Assembly (NCBI RefSeq): GCF_030316885.1
Contig: NZ_JASZYQ010000001.1
Coordinates: 1,302,001-1,366,000, forward strand
Source of the DNA: Variovorax jilinensis
GTDB lineage: Bacteria; Pseudomonadota; Gammaproteobacteria; Burkholderiales; Burkholderiaceae_C
Direction of reading: 5' to 3'
Length of the DNA: 64,000 bases
Part shown: positions 1-9,468 of the stretch, in pieces
How the letters are laid out: every line of letters starts with the position of its first letter
Numbering within the stretch: the first letter of the stretch is position 1
The notes under the pieces: model-generated
Databases searched by the model: none
The model's input: only the letters and a program-made list of their open reading frames with translations
Told to the model about the DNA's origin: nothing
Program-made: the position numbers and the translations under genes

Positions 1-86
1 TGCCGGGCGAGACCGAATTCATTCCGCTGCCGGGGCATCCGTTCCAGGTACAGCAGCCGGCGGATACGGGCACCACGCCGACCTGA
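1..86 (+). CDS. C-terminal end of an unidentified protein (partial)
   Basis: The frame starting at base 3 is open from the window edge and gives 27 residues before TGA at 84-86. The tail reads ETEFIPLPGHPFQVQQ followed by a Thr/Pro-rich end. Codon use (G or C in third positions) matches the neighbouring genes, which favours a real gene end over chance. The piece is too short to assign a family. It runs toward trhO, which is on the opposite strand, so the two genes converge about 55 bp apart. Confidence 0.45.
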   Translation, partial: PGETEFIPLPGHPFQVQQPADTGTTPT

Positions 87-141
87 ACACCGGCTCGCAC
101 CCCTGTCGCGCCGCGCCCGGCTCGACTCCCGAGGTGCTCGC

Positions 142-927
142 TCAGCGCTTGATCGACAGATCCGGGTCTTCGGGCGCACGCGCGCTCGCGCGGTTGGCGC
201 GGGCGCTGAGATCGGGCGCCAGGCTCTCGCGGCCGTCGAAGACGAAGCATTCGCCGCGGTAGTGGGCACCGCCCACCTCCTCGAAGTACTTGAGGATGCC
301 GCCCTCGAGCTGCAGCACGTCGGCCACGCCCGCCTCGCGCATCAGGATGGCCGCCTTCTCGCAGCGGATGCCGCCGGTGCAGAAGCTGACCACGGTCTTG
401 CCGGCCAGCGCGTCGGCATGCGCCGCGAGCGCCTTCGGGAATTCGGTGAACTTGGCGATGCGCCAGTCGATCGCGCCCTCGAAGCTGCCATGGTCGACCT
501 CGAAGGCGTTGCGGGTGTCGAGCAGCGCCACCGGCTTGCCGGCGTCGTCATGGCCCTGGTCGAGCCAGCGCTTGAGCGTGCGCGCATCGACGCCCGGCGC
601 CCGGCCCGCGGCGGGCTGGATCGCGGGATGGTCCATGCGGATGATCTCGCGCTTGATCTTGACCAGCATGCGCCGGAACGGCTGCGCCTCCGACCAGCTT
701 TCCTTGGCCTCGAGGTCGGCGAAGCGCGCGTCGTCGCGCAGCGCCCGCAGGAAGCTGCGCACCGCCTCGGCCGTGCCGGCGACGAACAGGTTGATGCCTT
801 CGGGGGCGAGCAGGATGGTGCCCTTGAGCGCCAGCGAATGGGTCAGCGCGCGCAGCTGCTCGCGCAGATCGGCGGCGTCGTCGATCTGCACGAACTTGTA
901 GGCCGCGATGTTCAGAATTTCTTTCAC
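142..927 (-). CDS. trhO: tRNA uridine(34) hydroxylase TrhO (rhodanese family)
   Basis: A rhodanese-fold enzyme of the TrhO/YceA family, which in studied bacteria hydroxylates U34 in the anticodon of certain tRNAs (prephenate-independent route to 5-hydroxyuridine). The protein has the family's N-terminal ferredoxin-like part ([12 protein letters not shown], then a [11 protein letters not shown] motif) and a C-terminal rhodanese domain with the active-site loop CTGGIRC (Cys183 and Cys189 counted from the chosen start), followed by EKAA. About 261 residues is shorter than the E. coli enzyme but normal for beta-proteobacteria. Two in-frame GTG starts exist, at 957 and 927. I chose 927 because homologues begin at KEILN. 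Neither has a clear Shine-Dalgarno. It diverges from dnaE across about 60 bp. Confidence 0.9.
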   Translation of the reverse strand: MKEILNIAAYKFVQIDDAADLREQLRALTHSLALKGTILLAPEGINLFVAGTAEAVRSFLRALRDDARFADLEAKESWSEAQPFRRMLVKIKREIIRMDHPAIQPAAGRAPGVDARTLKRWLDQGHDDAGKPVALLDTRNAFEVDHGSFEGAIDWRIAKFTEFPKALAAHADALAGKTVVSFCTGGIRCEKAAILMREAGVADVLQLEGGILKYFEEVGGAHYRGECFVFDGRESLAPDLSARANRASARAPEDPDLSIKR

Positions 928-989
928 GGGGCGCGATTGTAGGGAGAGCGAGATCACATCGTGGAGCGGGCCCTTTCTACAATGGCCGG

Positions 990-3900
990 ATGTTCGTTCA
1001 CCTGCGCCTGCACACCGAGTTTTCCGTCGTCGACGGCACCAACCGCATCGACGAAGTCGTCAAGGCGGCGGCCGCCGACCGCCAGCCCGCGCTGGCCATC
1101 ACCGACCTCAACAACCTGTTCGGCGCGGTCAAGTTCTACAAGGAAGCCCGCGGCAAGGGCGTCAAGCCGCTGCTGGGCGCCGAGGTGTTCGTCGAAGGGC
1201 TGGGCGCGGAGCCCGGCACGCTCACGCGGATCGTGCTGCTGGTGCAGAACAAGGAAGGCTACCTGCACCTGTCGGAGCTGCTGGCGCGCGCCTGGACGCA
1301 GAACGTCGGCCGCGGTCAGGCTCAGGCGGCCTGCAAGCTGGCCTGGCTCCAGGAGCTCCAGGGCGGGCTGATCGCGCTGTCGGGTGCCCAGGCCGGGCCG
1401 CTCGGGGCGCCGCTGCTGCAGGGGCAGGAAGAGCGCGCGGCCGAAGTCGCGCTGCAGCTCGCCGGCCTGTTTCCGCACCGCTTCTACATCGAGTTGCAGC
1501 GCGCGGGCCGGCCCGAGGACGAGCCGCACGTGGTCGCCGCGGTCAAGCTCGCGGCGCGGCTCAGGCTGCCGGTGGTCGCCACGCACCCGGTGCAGTTCGC
1601 GACCGCCGAGGACTACGAGGCCCACGAGGCCCGGGTCTGCATCTCCGAGGGCGAGATCCTCGGCAACCCGAGGCGGGTTCGCAAGTTCACGCCCGAGCAG
1701 TATTTCAAGTCGGCCGCCGAGATGGCCGAGTTGTTCGCCGACCTGCCGAGCGCGCTGGCCAACACGGTCGAGATCGCCAAGCGCTGCAACCTCACGCTGG
1801 TGCTCGGCAAGCCGCAGCTGCCGAACTTCCCGACGCCCGACGGCATGCCGATCGACGCCTACTTCCGCGTCGCCTCGTTCGAGGGCCTCGAGGAGCGCCT
1901 CGCCCACCTGTACCCCGACGCCGGCAAGCGCGACGTCGAGCGGCCGCGCTACGTCGAGCGGCTCGAGTTCGAGATCAACACCATCCTCAAGATGGGCTTC
2001 CCGGGCTACTTCCTGATCGTCGGCGACTTCATCAACTGGGCCAAGAAGAACGGCTGCCCCGTGGGCCCGGGTCGCGGCTCCGGCGCCGGCTCGCTGGTGG
2101 CCTACGCGCTCAAGATCACCGACCTCGATCCGCTCGAATACAAGCTGCTGTTCGAGCGCTTCCTGAACCCCGAGCGCGTGTCGATGCCCGACTTCGACAT
2201 CGACTTCTGCCAGGGCAACCGCGATCGCGTGATCGACTACGTGAAGGACAAGTACGGCCGCGACGCGGTGAGCCAGATCGCTACCTTCGGCACCATGGCT
2301 GCGCGCGCCGCGATCCGCGACGTCGGCCGCGTGCTCGACATGAGCTACATGTTCTGCGACGGCATCAGCAAGCTGATCCCGAACAAGCCGGGCCAGCCGG
2401 TCACGCTGCAGTACCCGCCGTCGCCGAAGCCCGAGGGCGACAAGAACAACTACGCGATCGAGATGGAGCCCCAGCTGGCGGCCCGCATCGAGAAGGAGGA
2501 AGAAGTACGCATGCTGGTCGAGCTGGCGCAGAAGCTCGAGGGCATGACGCGCAACATCGGCATGCACGCAGGAGGCGTGCTGATCGCGCCCGGCAAGCTG
2601 ACCGACTTCTGTCCGCTCTACCAGCAGCCCGGCAGCGACTCCGCCGTGAGCCAGTACGACAAGGACGACGTCGAGGCCGTGGGCCTCGTGAAGTTCGACT
2701 TCCTGGGGCTGGCGACGCTGACGATCCTCGAGATCGCCAAGGACTTCATCGTCGCCCGCCACAAGGGCCAGGAAGCCTTTGCCTACGAGAACATCAGGCT
2801 CGACGACGCCGCCACCTACAAGCTGTTCGCCGAGGGCAAGACCGAGGCCGTGTTCCAGTTCGAATCACGCGGCATGCAGGGCATGCTGAAGGACGCGCGT
2901 CCCACCCGCCTGGAAGACCTGATCGCGCTCAATGCGCTGTACCGTCCGGGCCCGATGGACCTGATCCCTAGCTTCGTGGCGCGCAAGCACGGCCGCGAGC
3001 CGGTCGAGTATCCGCACCCGCTGGTGGCCGAGATGCTGTCCGAGACCTACGGCATCATGGTCTACCAGGAGCAGGTGATGCAGACCGCGCAGATCCTGGG
3101 CGGCTACTCGCTCGGCGGCGCCGACCTCTTGCGGCGCGCGATGGGCAAGAAGAAGGCCGAGGAGATGGCCGAGCACCGCGAGATCTTCCGCAAGGGCGCG
3201 GCGACCAACGGCATCGACCAGCCGAAGGCCGACGAGATCTTCGACCTGATGGAGAAGTTCGCGGGCTACGGCTTCAACAAGTCGCACGCGGCGGCCTATT
3301 CGCTGCTGGCCTACCACACGGGTTGGCTCAAGGTCCACTACACGGCCGAGTTCTTCTGCGCCAACATGACCGTCGAAATGGACGACACCGACAAGCTCAA
3401 GGTGCTGTTCGAGGACGCGCAGAAGAACTTCGGCATCAGCTTCGAGCCGCCCGACGTGAACCGGGGCAACTACCGCTTCGAGCCCGTGACCGACCGCGCC
3501 ATCCGCTACGGCCTCGGTGCGGTCAAGGGCACCGGCCAGCTGGCGGTCGAGGCCATCGTCAAGGCGCGCGAGGAGGGCGGCGCCTTCGCGAGCCTCTACG
3601 ACTTCTGCGTGCGCGTGGACCGCCAGCGCATCAACAAGCGCACGGTCGAGGCGCTGATCAAGGCCGGCGCCTTCGATTCGCTGCAGCAGAACCGTGCCTC
3701 GCTGATCGCCTCGGTCGATCGCGCCTTCGAATTCGCCAACGCGACGCAGGCCAACGTCGCCCAGGTCGACATCTTCGGCGACTGCGAGCACGGCTCGGCC
3801 ACGCAGGAGCCGGCGCTGGTCGACGCCACGCCCTGGGGCGTGAAGGAACGCCTGACCTACGAGAAGACCGCGGTCGGCTTCTATCTCTCGGGCCATCTGT

Positions 3901-4490
3901 TCGACGAGGTCGAGCACGAGGTCCGGCGCTTCTGCAAGCGCCAGATCGACGACCTGCTCGACAGCCGCGACCAGCAGGTGATCGCAGGCATCGTGAGCGA
4001 TTTCCGGGTCATCAACGGCCAGCGCGGGCGCCTCGCGATCTTCAAGCTCGACGACAAGTCGGGCGCGATCGACGGCACCGCCGACGAGGCGCTCTTCAAC
4101 GCCAACCGCAACGTGCTCAAGGACGACGAACTGGTCATCGTGAGCGGCCGGCTGCAGCCCGGGCGCGGCGGCTTCGAGGCGCGCTTCCAGGTCCAGCAGG
4201 TGTGGGACCTGGCCACGGCGCGCTGCCGCTTCGGCAAGTTCCTGCGCGTGTCGGTCAATGGCAAGGCGCCCGACATCGCGCGGCTCGTGAAGGACTTCCC
4301 GCCCCGCACCGAGCAAAGTGAGCACGGCGAGCTGCAGCAGGGGCTGGGCGTCCGCCTGTCGCTCGCGCGCGGCGGCGCACAGGTCGAGCTGCAGCTCGGC
4401 GAACGCGCCAGGTTCTTTCCCACCGATGCGGCGCTGGCCAGCTGGACGGCGCAGGCCGACGCGGGCAAGGCCGCGATCGTCTACGAGTAG
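990..4490 (+). CDS. dnaE: DNA polymerase III subunit alpha
   Basis: Catalytic subunit of the replicative DNA polymerase. The 1166 residues match the E. coli length (1160). The N-terminal PHP domain begins with [13 protein letters not shown]. The polymerase active site is intact: PDFDID places Asp401 and Asp403, and KFDFLGL gives the third carboxylate, Asp570. The palm, thumb and fingers are followed by tandem helix-hairpin-helix residues, a clamp-binding peptide (QVDIFG, in the region after residue 920) and an OB-fold domain (residues about 985-1060). The start at 990 is supported by the N-terminal PHP motif. There is no Shine-Dalgarno at the usual distance, and a TACAAT box ends 6 bases before the ATG. 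The downstream PAP2 gene follows after 26 bp. Confidence 0.98.
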   Translation: MFVHLRLHTEFSVVDGTNRIDEVVKAAAADRQPALAITDLNNLFGAVKFYKEARGKGVKPLLGAEVFVEGLGAEPGTLTRIVLLVQNKEGYLHLSELLARAWTQNVGRGQAQAACKLAWLQELQGGLIALSGAQAGPLGAPLLQGQEERAAEVALQLAGLFPHRFYIELQRAGRPEDEPHVVAAVKLAARLRLPVVATHPVQFATAEDYEAHEARVCISEGEILGNPRRVRKFTPEQYFKSAAEMAELFADLPSALANTVEIAKRCNLTLVLGKPQLPNFPTPDGMPIDAYFRVASFEGLEERLAHLYPDAGKRDVERPRYVERLEFEINTILKMGFPGYFLIVGDFINWAKKNGCPVGPGRGSGAGSLVAYALKITDLDPLEYKLLFERFLNPERVSMPDFDIDFCQGNRDRVIDYVKDKYGRDAVSQIATFGTMAARAAIRDVGRVLDMSYMFCDGISKLIPNKPGQPVTLQYPPSPKPEGDKNNYAIEMEPQLAARIEKEEEVRMLVELAQKLEGMTRNIGMHAGGVLIAPGKLTDFCPLYQQPGSDSAVSQYDKDDVEAVGLVKFDFLGLATLTILEIAKDFIVARHKGQEAFAYENIRLDDAATYKLFAEGKTEAVFQFESRGMQGMLKDARPTRLEDLIALNALYRPGPMDLIPSFVARKHGREPVEYPHPLVAEMLSETYGIMVYQEQVMQTAQILGGYSLGGADLLRRAMGKKKAEEMAEHREIFRKGAATNGIDQPKADEIFDLMEKFAGYGFNKSHAAAYSLLAYHTGWLKVHYTAEFFCANMTVEMDDTDKLKVLFEDAQKNFGISFEPPDVNRGNYRFEPVTDRAIRYGLGAVKGTGQLAVEAIVKAREEGGAFASLYDFCVRVDRQRINKRTVEALIKAGAFDSLQQNRASLIASVDRAFEFANATQANVAQVDIFGDCEHGSATQEPALVDATPWGVKERLTYEKTAVGFYLSGHLFDEVEHEVRRFCKRQIDDLLDSRDQQVIAGIVSDFRVINGQRGRLAIFKLDDKSGAIDGTADEALFNANRNVLKDDELVIVSGRLQPGRGGFEARFQVQQVWDLATARCRFGKFLRVSVNGKAPDIARLVKDFPPRTEQSEHGELQQGLGVRLSLARGGAQVELQLGERARFFPTDAALASWTAQADAGKAAIVYE

Positions 4491-4516
4491 CGCGACAGCG
4501 TCGGGACGATGCCGCC

Positions 4517-5071
4517 ATGACCACCGTGGATCGCCAGCTGTTCCTGCTGCTCAACGCCGATGACGATGCCCACGACTGGGTCATCGATGGCGGCCAGTTC
4601 TTCGCCGCGCACGCGCACTGGCTGCTGCTCGTGCTGCTGCTGGTCATGGCGCTCCGTCGCAGCAGGCCGCTGCTGCGGCCGATCGGGGTTGCGGCGCTGG
4701 CGATCGCTTTCGGGGCCCTGGCCTGCGAGCTGATCCCGCTCGCCTGGGATCGCCCGCGTCCGTTCGAGCGCGGCCTCGGGGTGCTGCACCTGCCGCACAG
4801 CGGGAGCCCCTCGTTTCCGAGCAGCCATGCGACCGCCTACGGCGCCCTGGCCTTCTCCTTCGTGCTCGGCTCGAAGTTGCGCTGGGTCGGTGGCGTGCTG
4901 CTGGCCCTGGCGGCGCTGGTGAGCCTGGCGCGCGTGGTCGTGGGCGTGCACTATCCGTTCGACATCGCGATCGGTGCCGGCCTCGGCGGCCTGTCGGCAG
5001 TCGCGGCGCATGCCCTCGTCGAGCGGGTTTCCTTTTGGGCCCGCAGCCGAACCAGCGGCGGATTGTCCTGA
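4517..5071 (+). CDS. PAP2-family membrane phosphatase
   Basis: A 184-residue integral membrane phosphatase of the type 2 phosphatidic acid phosphatase family. The three signature blocks are present in order: WDRPRPFERG, PSFPSSHATAYGA and SLARVVVGVHYPFD. The catalytic His lies in the second block and the nucleophile-activating His-Pro-x-Asp in the third. About four to five hydrophobic segments surround them. Members of this size often act as undecaprenyl-diphosphate phosphatases (BcrC-type), recycling the peptidoglycan lipid carrier, but lipid A or phospholipid phosphatase activity is equally possible. It lies 26 bp downstream of dnaE and converges on the acetyltransferase gene. Confidence 0.85.
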   Translation: MTTVDRQLFLLLNADDDAHDWVIDGGQFFAAHAHWLLLVLLLVMALRRSRPLLRPIGVAALAIAFGALACELIPLAWDRPRPFERGLGVLHLPHSGSPSFPSSHATAYGALAFSFVLGSKLRWVGGVLLALAALVSLARVVVGVHYPFDIAIGAGLGGLSAVAAHALVERVSFWARSRTSGGLS

Positions 5072-5081
5072 GGTTTCGGGC

Positions 5082-5669
5082 TCAGCGCCCGAGCCGGAGC
5101 GCCAGCGCCGCCTTCACCTGCGGCCACTCGTCGTCGATGATGCTGAAGCGCACCGAGTTGCGCTTGCGTCCGTCCGGCATGATCCGTTCGTGGCGCACGA
5201 TGCCCTCCTGCGTCGCGCCGATGCGCAGGATCGCGGCGCGTGATCGCTCGTTCAACACGTCGGTCGTGAACTGCACGCGCACGCAGTGCATGGCCTCGAA
5301 GGCATGCTGCAGCAGCAGGTACTTGGCTTCGGTATTAACGGGCGAGCGTTGCGCGCCCGTGGCCAGCCAGGTGTGGCCGATCTCGAGCTTGCGGTTGCGC
5401 GCATCGATCTTCCAGAATCGCGTGCTGCCCACCACGCGGCCGCTCTCGCGATCGACGACCACGAAGGGCATCACGGTGCCCGCGTCACGGCCGGACAGCG
5501 CGGTCTCGATGTAGCCATGCACCGTGGCCGGGCCCGGCACCACGGTCAGCGTCATGTTCCAGAGTTCGCCGTCGGCCGCGGCGGCGAGCAGCGCATCAGC
5601 GTCGCCGCTCTCGAGCGGCCGCAGCGCCACGTGGCGGCCCGTCAGCGTGGGCTGTGGCTGTATCGGCAT
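5082..5669 (-). CDS. GNAT-family N-acetyltransferase (RimJ/RimL-like)
   Basis: A 195-residue acetyltransferase of the GNAT superfamily, closest in style to the RimJ/RimL/YjcK group that acetylates protein N-termini or small amines using acetyl-CoA. It has the N-terminal LRPLESGDADALLAAA block, the central beta strand GRVVGSTRFWKID, the conserved EIGHTWLATGAQRSPVNTEAK region (acetyl-CoA pyrophosphate loop) and a C-terminal ERIMPDGRKRNSVRFSI strand. The substrate cannot be deduced. It lies 13 bp downstream of tolA in the same direction, so it is probably cotranscribed with the tol genes, in the position where tolB usually sits. Confidence 0.88.
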   Translation of the reverse strand: MPIQPQPTLTGRHVALRPLESGDADALLAAAADGELWNMTLTVVPGPATVHGYIETALSGRDAGTVMPFVVVDRESGRVVGSTRFWKIDARNRKLEIGHTWLATGAQRSPVNTEAKYLLLQHAFEAMHCVRVQFTTDVLNERSRAAILRIGATQEGIVRHERIMPDGRKRNSVRFSIIDDEWPQVKAALALRLGR

Positions 5670-5682
5670 GGCCCGCAGCGGC

Positions 5683-6648
5683 TCAGCGCTTGGGCCGCAG
5701 CGTCACGATCAGCCGCGCCGGCACCGTGCCGTCGATGTCTCGCGGCAGCTTTTCGGTCTTCTGCAGCGCACGCAGCGCGGCGTCGTCCCAGTTCGGCAGG
5801 CCGCTGGACTTGACCAGCTGCGGCGTGCCGACGATGGTGCCGTCGGGCGCCAGCCGCACGTCGAACTCGGCGCCCGGATTGCCGCTCACCATGTCAGCAT
5901 CGGGGAACACGACGTTGGGCCGCACTGCAGCGGCGACCTTGCCGCCATAGCTGCCCGACGGCCCCGATGACTTCGCGGCCGCACCTTCGCCGCCCGAGCC
6001 GGCCATCGCCTGCATGCGCTTGAGCGTGGCTGCGCGATCGGCGGCGGCCTGTGCCTGCTGCTTCGCGTCGGCTTCCTTCTTCTTCGCGGCCTCGGCCTGC
6101 TTGGCGGCCTCGGCTTCCTGGCGACGCTTCTGCTCGGCCAGCTTCTTCTGTTCTTCCTTCTTGCGCTCGGCTTCGTCCTCGGCGCGCTCGCGGGCCTCGG
6201 CCTCGCGCTTTTCCTGTGCCGCCTTGCGTTGCGCCTCGAGCTTCTTCTGCTGGGCCTGCTGCTCGAGCTCGCGTTCGCGCTGCTGCTCCTTCAGCTTCTT
6301 CTCGCGCTCGAGTGCGATGTCGGGCGCCTTCGGGACCGGCGTCGGATCGGGCGGACGCACCGCCTGGGGTGGGGGCGGCGGCGGTGGGGGCGGCGGAGGC
6401 GCCGGCGTGGGCGTCGGCTGCGGCGGCACCGGGACCGGCGCCACCGCGCGCGGCGCGGCCTGCTGCACCGTGGTCGACCACAACTCGGCCTCGACTGCGT
6501 CGTTCTCGGCCTCGCGGCGCCAGCTCACGCCCCAGGTCAGTGCCGCGATCAGCAGGGCATGGGCGATCAGGGCCAGCACCACGGCCCGCGGCGTGCCGCG
6601 CTGGGGCGGCGGTGCGAACTCGGGTCGGTCGGCGGCGAGCGACATCAC
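5683..6648 (-). CDS. tolA: Cell envelope integrity protein TolA
   Basis: TolA links the inner-membrane TolQR motor to the outer-membrane TolB-Pal complex during cell division. The 321-residue protein has one N-terminal membrane anchor (about residues 23-42), a proline-rich stretch with a run of 12 prolines (about 90-101), and a long charged Ala/Lys/Glu/Arg coiled coil (about 110-215). The C-terminal TonB-like domain (about 225-321) contains the family feature VVFPDADMVSGNPGAEFDVRL and ends in PARLIVTLRPKR. The start overlaps the end of tolR by 4 bp (ATGA), a sign of translational coupling. The expected tolB and pal do not follow. Confidence 0.93.
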   Translation of the reverse strand: MMSLAADRPEFAPPPQRGTPRAVVLALIAHALLIAALTWGVSWRREAENDAVEAELWSTTVQQAAPRAVAPVPVPPQPTPTPAPPPPPPPPPPPQAVRPPDPTPVPKAPDIALEREKKLKEQQRERELEQQAQQKKLEAQRKAAQEKREAEARERAEDEAERKKEEQKKLAEQKRRQEAEAAKQAEAAKKKEADAKQQAQAAADRAATLKRMQAMAGSGGEGAAAKSSGPSGSYGGKVAAAVRPNVVFPDADMVSGNPGAEFDVRLAPDGTIVGTPQLVKSSGLPNWDDAALRALQKTEKLPRDIDGTVPARLIVTLRPKR

Positions 6649-7082
6649 TTCGCGCCGGTGGTCTGCACCGACAGGCCGACGCGTTCGATGCCGCTGCGCT
6701 TGAGCTGGTTCATGGCCTTGACCACGGTCTCGTACTTCACGGTCTTGTCGGCACTGATGACGACCGGGCGCTCGGCGTCGCCGCCCTGCGCGGCCTTGGC
6801 GGCCGCGCCGATCTGCGTCATCGGGATCGAGCTGCCGCCGGTGCCGGTGGATGCGTCCTTCTTGATCTGCACCTCGTCATCGCTCTTGATGACGATCTCG
6901 ATCGGCTTGTCGGGCTGCTTGCTGGCCTTGTCGACGCTCGGCAGGTTGATCACGCTCGGCGTGATCAGCGGCGCCGTCACCATGAAGATGATCAGCAGCA
7001 CCAGCATCACGTCGATGAACGGGACCATGTTGATCTCGTTGATCGTGCGGCGGCCGCGGCCGCGGGATTGCATGGCGGACAT
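6645..7082 (-). CDS. tolR: Tol-Pal motor subunit TolR (ExbD/TolR family)
   Basis: A small inner-membrane protein that, with TolQ, forms the proton-driven motor energising TolA. The 145 residues show an N-terminal cytoplasmic tail (GRRTINEINMVPFIDVMLVLLIIFMV) whose single membrane helix (about residues 20-42) carries the conserved Asp needed for proton flow (FIDVMLVLL). A periplasmic ExbD domain follows, with VISADKTVKYETVVKAM. The gene sits 15 bp after tolQ and overlaps tolA by 4 bp. Confidence 0.95.
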   Translation of the reverse strand: MSAMQSRGRGRRTINEINMVPFIDVMLVLLIIFMVTAPLITPSVINLPSVDKASKQPDKPIEIVIKSDDEVQIKKDASTGTGGSSIPMTQIGAAAKAAQGGDAERPVVISADKTVKYETVVKAMNQLKRSGIERVGLSVQTTGAK

Positions 7083-7097
7083 GGTGCTTCGCTCCGT

Positions 7098-7814
7098 TCA
7101 GCGGCCGGCGGCCGGGGTCACGGTGGCCGGGTTCACGTGCGCGGTCAGGTTGCGCTGCAGGATGTTCGAGAACTCCTCGATGAAGGTCTCGAGCGCGATC
7201 GCGATCTTGTCGATCTCGCGGGCGAAGCGGTTGTAGGCGACCACGGCCGGGATGGCGGCGAACAGGCCGATCGCGGTGGCGACCAGCGCCTCGGCGATGC
7301 CGGGCGCCACGGTCGACAGCGTCACCTGGGCCAGCGCGGCCAGTCCGGTGAAGGCGTGCATGATCCCCCAGACCGTACCGAACAGGCCGACGTACGGGGA
7401 CACCGAGCCGACCGTGGCCAGGAAGGACAGGTTCTGTTCCACCGCATCGAGCTCGCGCTGGTAGCTGGCGCGCATCGCCCGGCGTGCGCCGTCGAGCAGC
7501 GTGCCGGTGTCGGAGACGTGGCGTTCGCGCAGCTTCTGGTATTCGCGCATGCCGGAGGCGAAGATGCGTTCCATCGGGCCCGCGAACTTGGCGTTCTGGG
7601 CGGCCGACGAGAACAGCTCGTTGAGGCTGGTGCCGGACCAGAAGTCGCGTTCGAAGTCCTCGTTGAGCGAGCGCGTGCGCTTGAGCGCGAAGTACTTGCG
7701 GAAGATCGCGGCCCAGCTGGCGACCGACACGACGATCAGCAGCAGCACCACGAGCTGGACCGGCAGGCTGGCATGCAGCAGGAGGGAGAGGATCGACAGG
7801 TCTTGTTGATTCAT
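7098..7814 (-). CDS. tolQ: Tol-Pal motor subunit TolQ (MotA/TolQ/ExbB family)
   Basis: Three-helix inner-membrane subunit of the Tol-Pal motor. The 238-residue protein starts MNQQDLSILSLLL. Its first helix lies near residues 15-35. The characteristic ATVGSVSPYVGLFGTVWGIMHAF (second helix) and VAPGIAEALVATAIGLFAAIPAVVAYNRF (third helix) blocks are present. The start was set at 7814 because the open frame runs further upstream only in non-homologous sequence, and because this ATG overlaps the ybgC stop (ATGA), the normal arrangement in ybgC-tolQRA operons. Confidence 0.96.
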   Translation of the reverse strand: MNQQDLSILSLLLHASLPVQLVVLLLIVVSVASWAAIFRKYFALKRTRSLNEDFERDFWSGTSLNELFSSAAQNAKFAGPMERIFASGMREYQKLRERHVSDTGTLLDGARRAMRASYQRELDAVEQNLSFLATVGSVSPYVGLFGTVWGIMHAFTGLAALAQVTLSTVAPGIAEALVATAIGLFAAIPAVVAYNRFAREIDKIAIALETFIEEFSNILQRNLTAHVNPATVTPAAGR

Positions 7815-8272
7815 GGCTTGAGAGGTTGAGACATGGAGCCGGCGTTGCCCTCGAGGGTTCCCGAAACTTGAAGCGGGATGCGTGCCGGCCGCAGGGTGGC
7901 CGCATCGACCCAGCCGATGCGGATCGTGCCTTCGCACAGAAGCAGGGGCTCGGATGCGATCGACGCGCCGGGTTGCTCTGAATTTGATAGCACGCGCTGG
8001 GCGATTATCAGTGACGCGGAGCCGATCCGGCGAAGCTCGGCTGTAACCAGCAGTTCGTCGTCGAGGCGCGCGGAACGGTGGTACTTGAGCTGCGTCTCGC
8101 TGACCACGAACATGCCCCCCGTTTCCTCGCGCAGGCGGCGCTGCGCGATGCCGAGGGTGCGCAGCCACTCGGTGCGCGCGCGCTCCATGAACTTGAGGTA
8201 GTTGGCATAGAACACGATGCCGCCGGCATCGGTGTCCTCCCAGTAGACGCGGATCGGCAGTGCAAAGCTCAT
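7811..8272 (-). CDS. ybgC: Tol-Pal-associated acyl-CoA thioesterase YbgC
   Basis: A hotdog-fold thioesterase of the YbgC/FadM (4-hydroxybenzoyl-CoA thioesterase) family, 153 residues. The catalytic block YWEDTDAGGIVFYANYLKFMERARTEWLR is complete, including the essential Asp of the DTDAGG motif. YbgC proteins hydrolyse short-chain or malonyl-type acyl-CoAs and are nearly always the first gene of the tol operon, as here. The start overlaps the preceding aminotransferase by 4 bp and its stop overlaps the tolQ start by 4 bp. Confidence 0.95.
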   Translation of the reverse strand: MSFALPIRVYWEDTDAGGIVFYANYLKFMERARTEWLRTLGIAQRRLREETGGMFVVSETQLKYHRSARLDDELLVTAELRRIGSASLIIAQRVLSNSEQPGASIASEPLLLCEGTIRIGWVDAATLRPARIPLQVSGTLEGNAGSMSQPLKP

Positions 8273-9468
8273 GCGTGCACGCCGGCACCGGCCCAGGCAC
8301 GCAGGCGCGCCACCGATTCCTCGAGCTGCGCCATCGAGCTGGCGGTCGAGAAGCGGATGAAGCGGCCGGTCTGGTCGCTGCCGAAGTCGCGCCCCGGCGT
8401 GACCGCCACGTGGGCCTGCTTCATGGCCTCGAAGGCGAAATCCCAGCTGCCCGAGATGCCGAGCCGGCGGGCCAGGGTACTGCAGTCGGCCCAGGCGTAG
8501 AAGGCGCCGTCGGGCATCACGGGCACCTCGAGGCCGAGACTCGCGAGCTGCGGGATGAACCAGTCGCGCCGGGCCTTGAACTGCGCCCTGCGCCGTTCGT
8601 ATTCCTCGATGCTCTCGGGCTCGAAGCAGGCCAGCGCCGCATGCTGCGACACCGTGCTCGCGCAGATGAAGAGGTTCTGCGCCAGCCGCTCGATCGCCGG
8701 CACCAGTGCATCGGGCACCACCAGCCAGCCCAGGCGCCAGCCGGTCATGTTGAAGTACTTGCTGAAGCTGTTGATGCTGATGACCTGGTCGTCGATGGCG
8801 AGCGCGGTCTGGCCGTAGGCGTCGTCGTACGAGAGGCCGAGGTAGATCTCGTCGATCAGCGTGATGCCGCCGCGCGCGCTCACCACCTCGTGGATGCGGC
8901 GCAGTTCGTCAGGCGCGATCGAGGTGCCGGTCGGGTTCGAGGGCGAGGCCAGCAGCACGCCGCGCGTGCGCTCGGTCCAGGCGGCCTCGACCTTGGCGGC
9001 GCTGAGCTGGAAGCGCTCGGCCGCGGTGGTCGGCACCAGCACGGCGCGGCCGTCGGCCGCGGTCACGAAATGCCGGTTGCACGGATAGCTGGGGTCGGGC
9101 AGCAGCATCTCGTCGCCGGCCTCGATCAGCGCCAGGCAGGCCAGCTGCAGCGCCGCCGAGGCACCGGCCGTGATCACGATGCGTCGCGCCGGCACGTCGG
9201 CCTTGAAGCGCTCGGCATACCAGCCGCTGATGCGTTCGCGCAGGGCGTCCAGGCCCATGGCCGGCGTGTACTGGGTCGCACCGGCACGCACTGCGCGGGC
9301 GGCCGCCTCCTGCACCAGCGGCGGCGCCGTAAAGTCGGGTTCGCCGATGTTCAGGAAGATCATCGGCCGGTCGGTATGGGCGACCTCGCGCGCCAGCTTC
9401 GAGGCCGCCTTCGCGACCTCCATCACGTAGAAGGGCTCGATGCGCTCGGCGCGCCCCGAGATCCGCAT
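8269..9468 (-). CDS. Pyridoxal-phosphate-dependent aminotransferase, class I/II
   Basis: A 399-residue fold-type I aminotransferase. Visible landmarks are the substrate-loop NIGEPDFTAPPLV, the cofactor-binding ITAGASAALQLA, the ASPSNPTGTSI turn, DEIYLGLSYDD, the Schiff-base lysine in SINSFSKYFNMTGWRLGW, and a C-terminal arginine in FIRFSTASSM that normally binds the substrate carboxylate. The family (AspC/AlaA/ArAT-like) transfers amino groups among aspartate, alanine, aromatic or branched amino acids and cannot be resolved further from sequence. The start at 9468 overlaps the nusB stop by one base (TGATG), and the end overlaps ybgC by 4 bp. Confidence 0.92.
   Translation of the reverse strand: MRISGRAERIEPFYVMEVAKAASKLAREVAHTDRPMIFLNIGEPDFTAPPLVQEAAARAVRAGATQYTPAMGLDALRERISGWYAERFKADVPARRIVITAGASAALQLACLALIEAGDEMLLPDPSYPCNRHFVTAADGRAVLVPTTAAERFQLSAAKVEAAWTERTRGVLLASPSNPTGTSIAPDELRRIHEVVSARGGITLIDEIYLGLSYDDAYGQTALAIDDQVISINSFSKYFNMTGWRLGWLVVPDALVPAIERLAQNLFICASTVSQHAALACFEPESIEEYERRRAQFKARRDWFIPQLASLGLEVPVMPDGAFYAWADCSTLARRLGISGSWDFAFEAMKQAHVAVTPGRDFGSDQTGRFIRFSTASSMAQLEESVARLRAWAGAGVHA

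Noticed and set aside
954..4325. Long minus-strand frames opposite dnaE
   Set aside because: Intact DnaE motifs are on the plus strand; the antisense frames have no family features.
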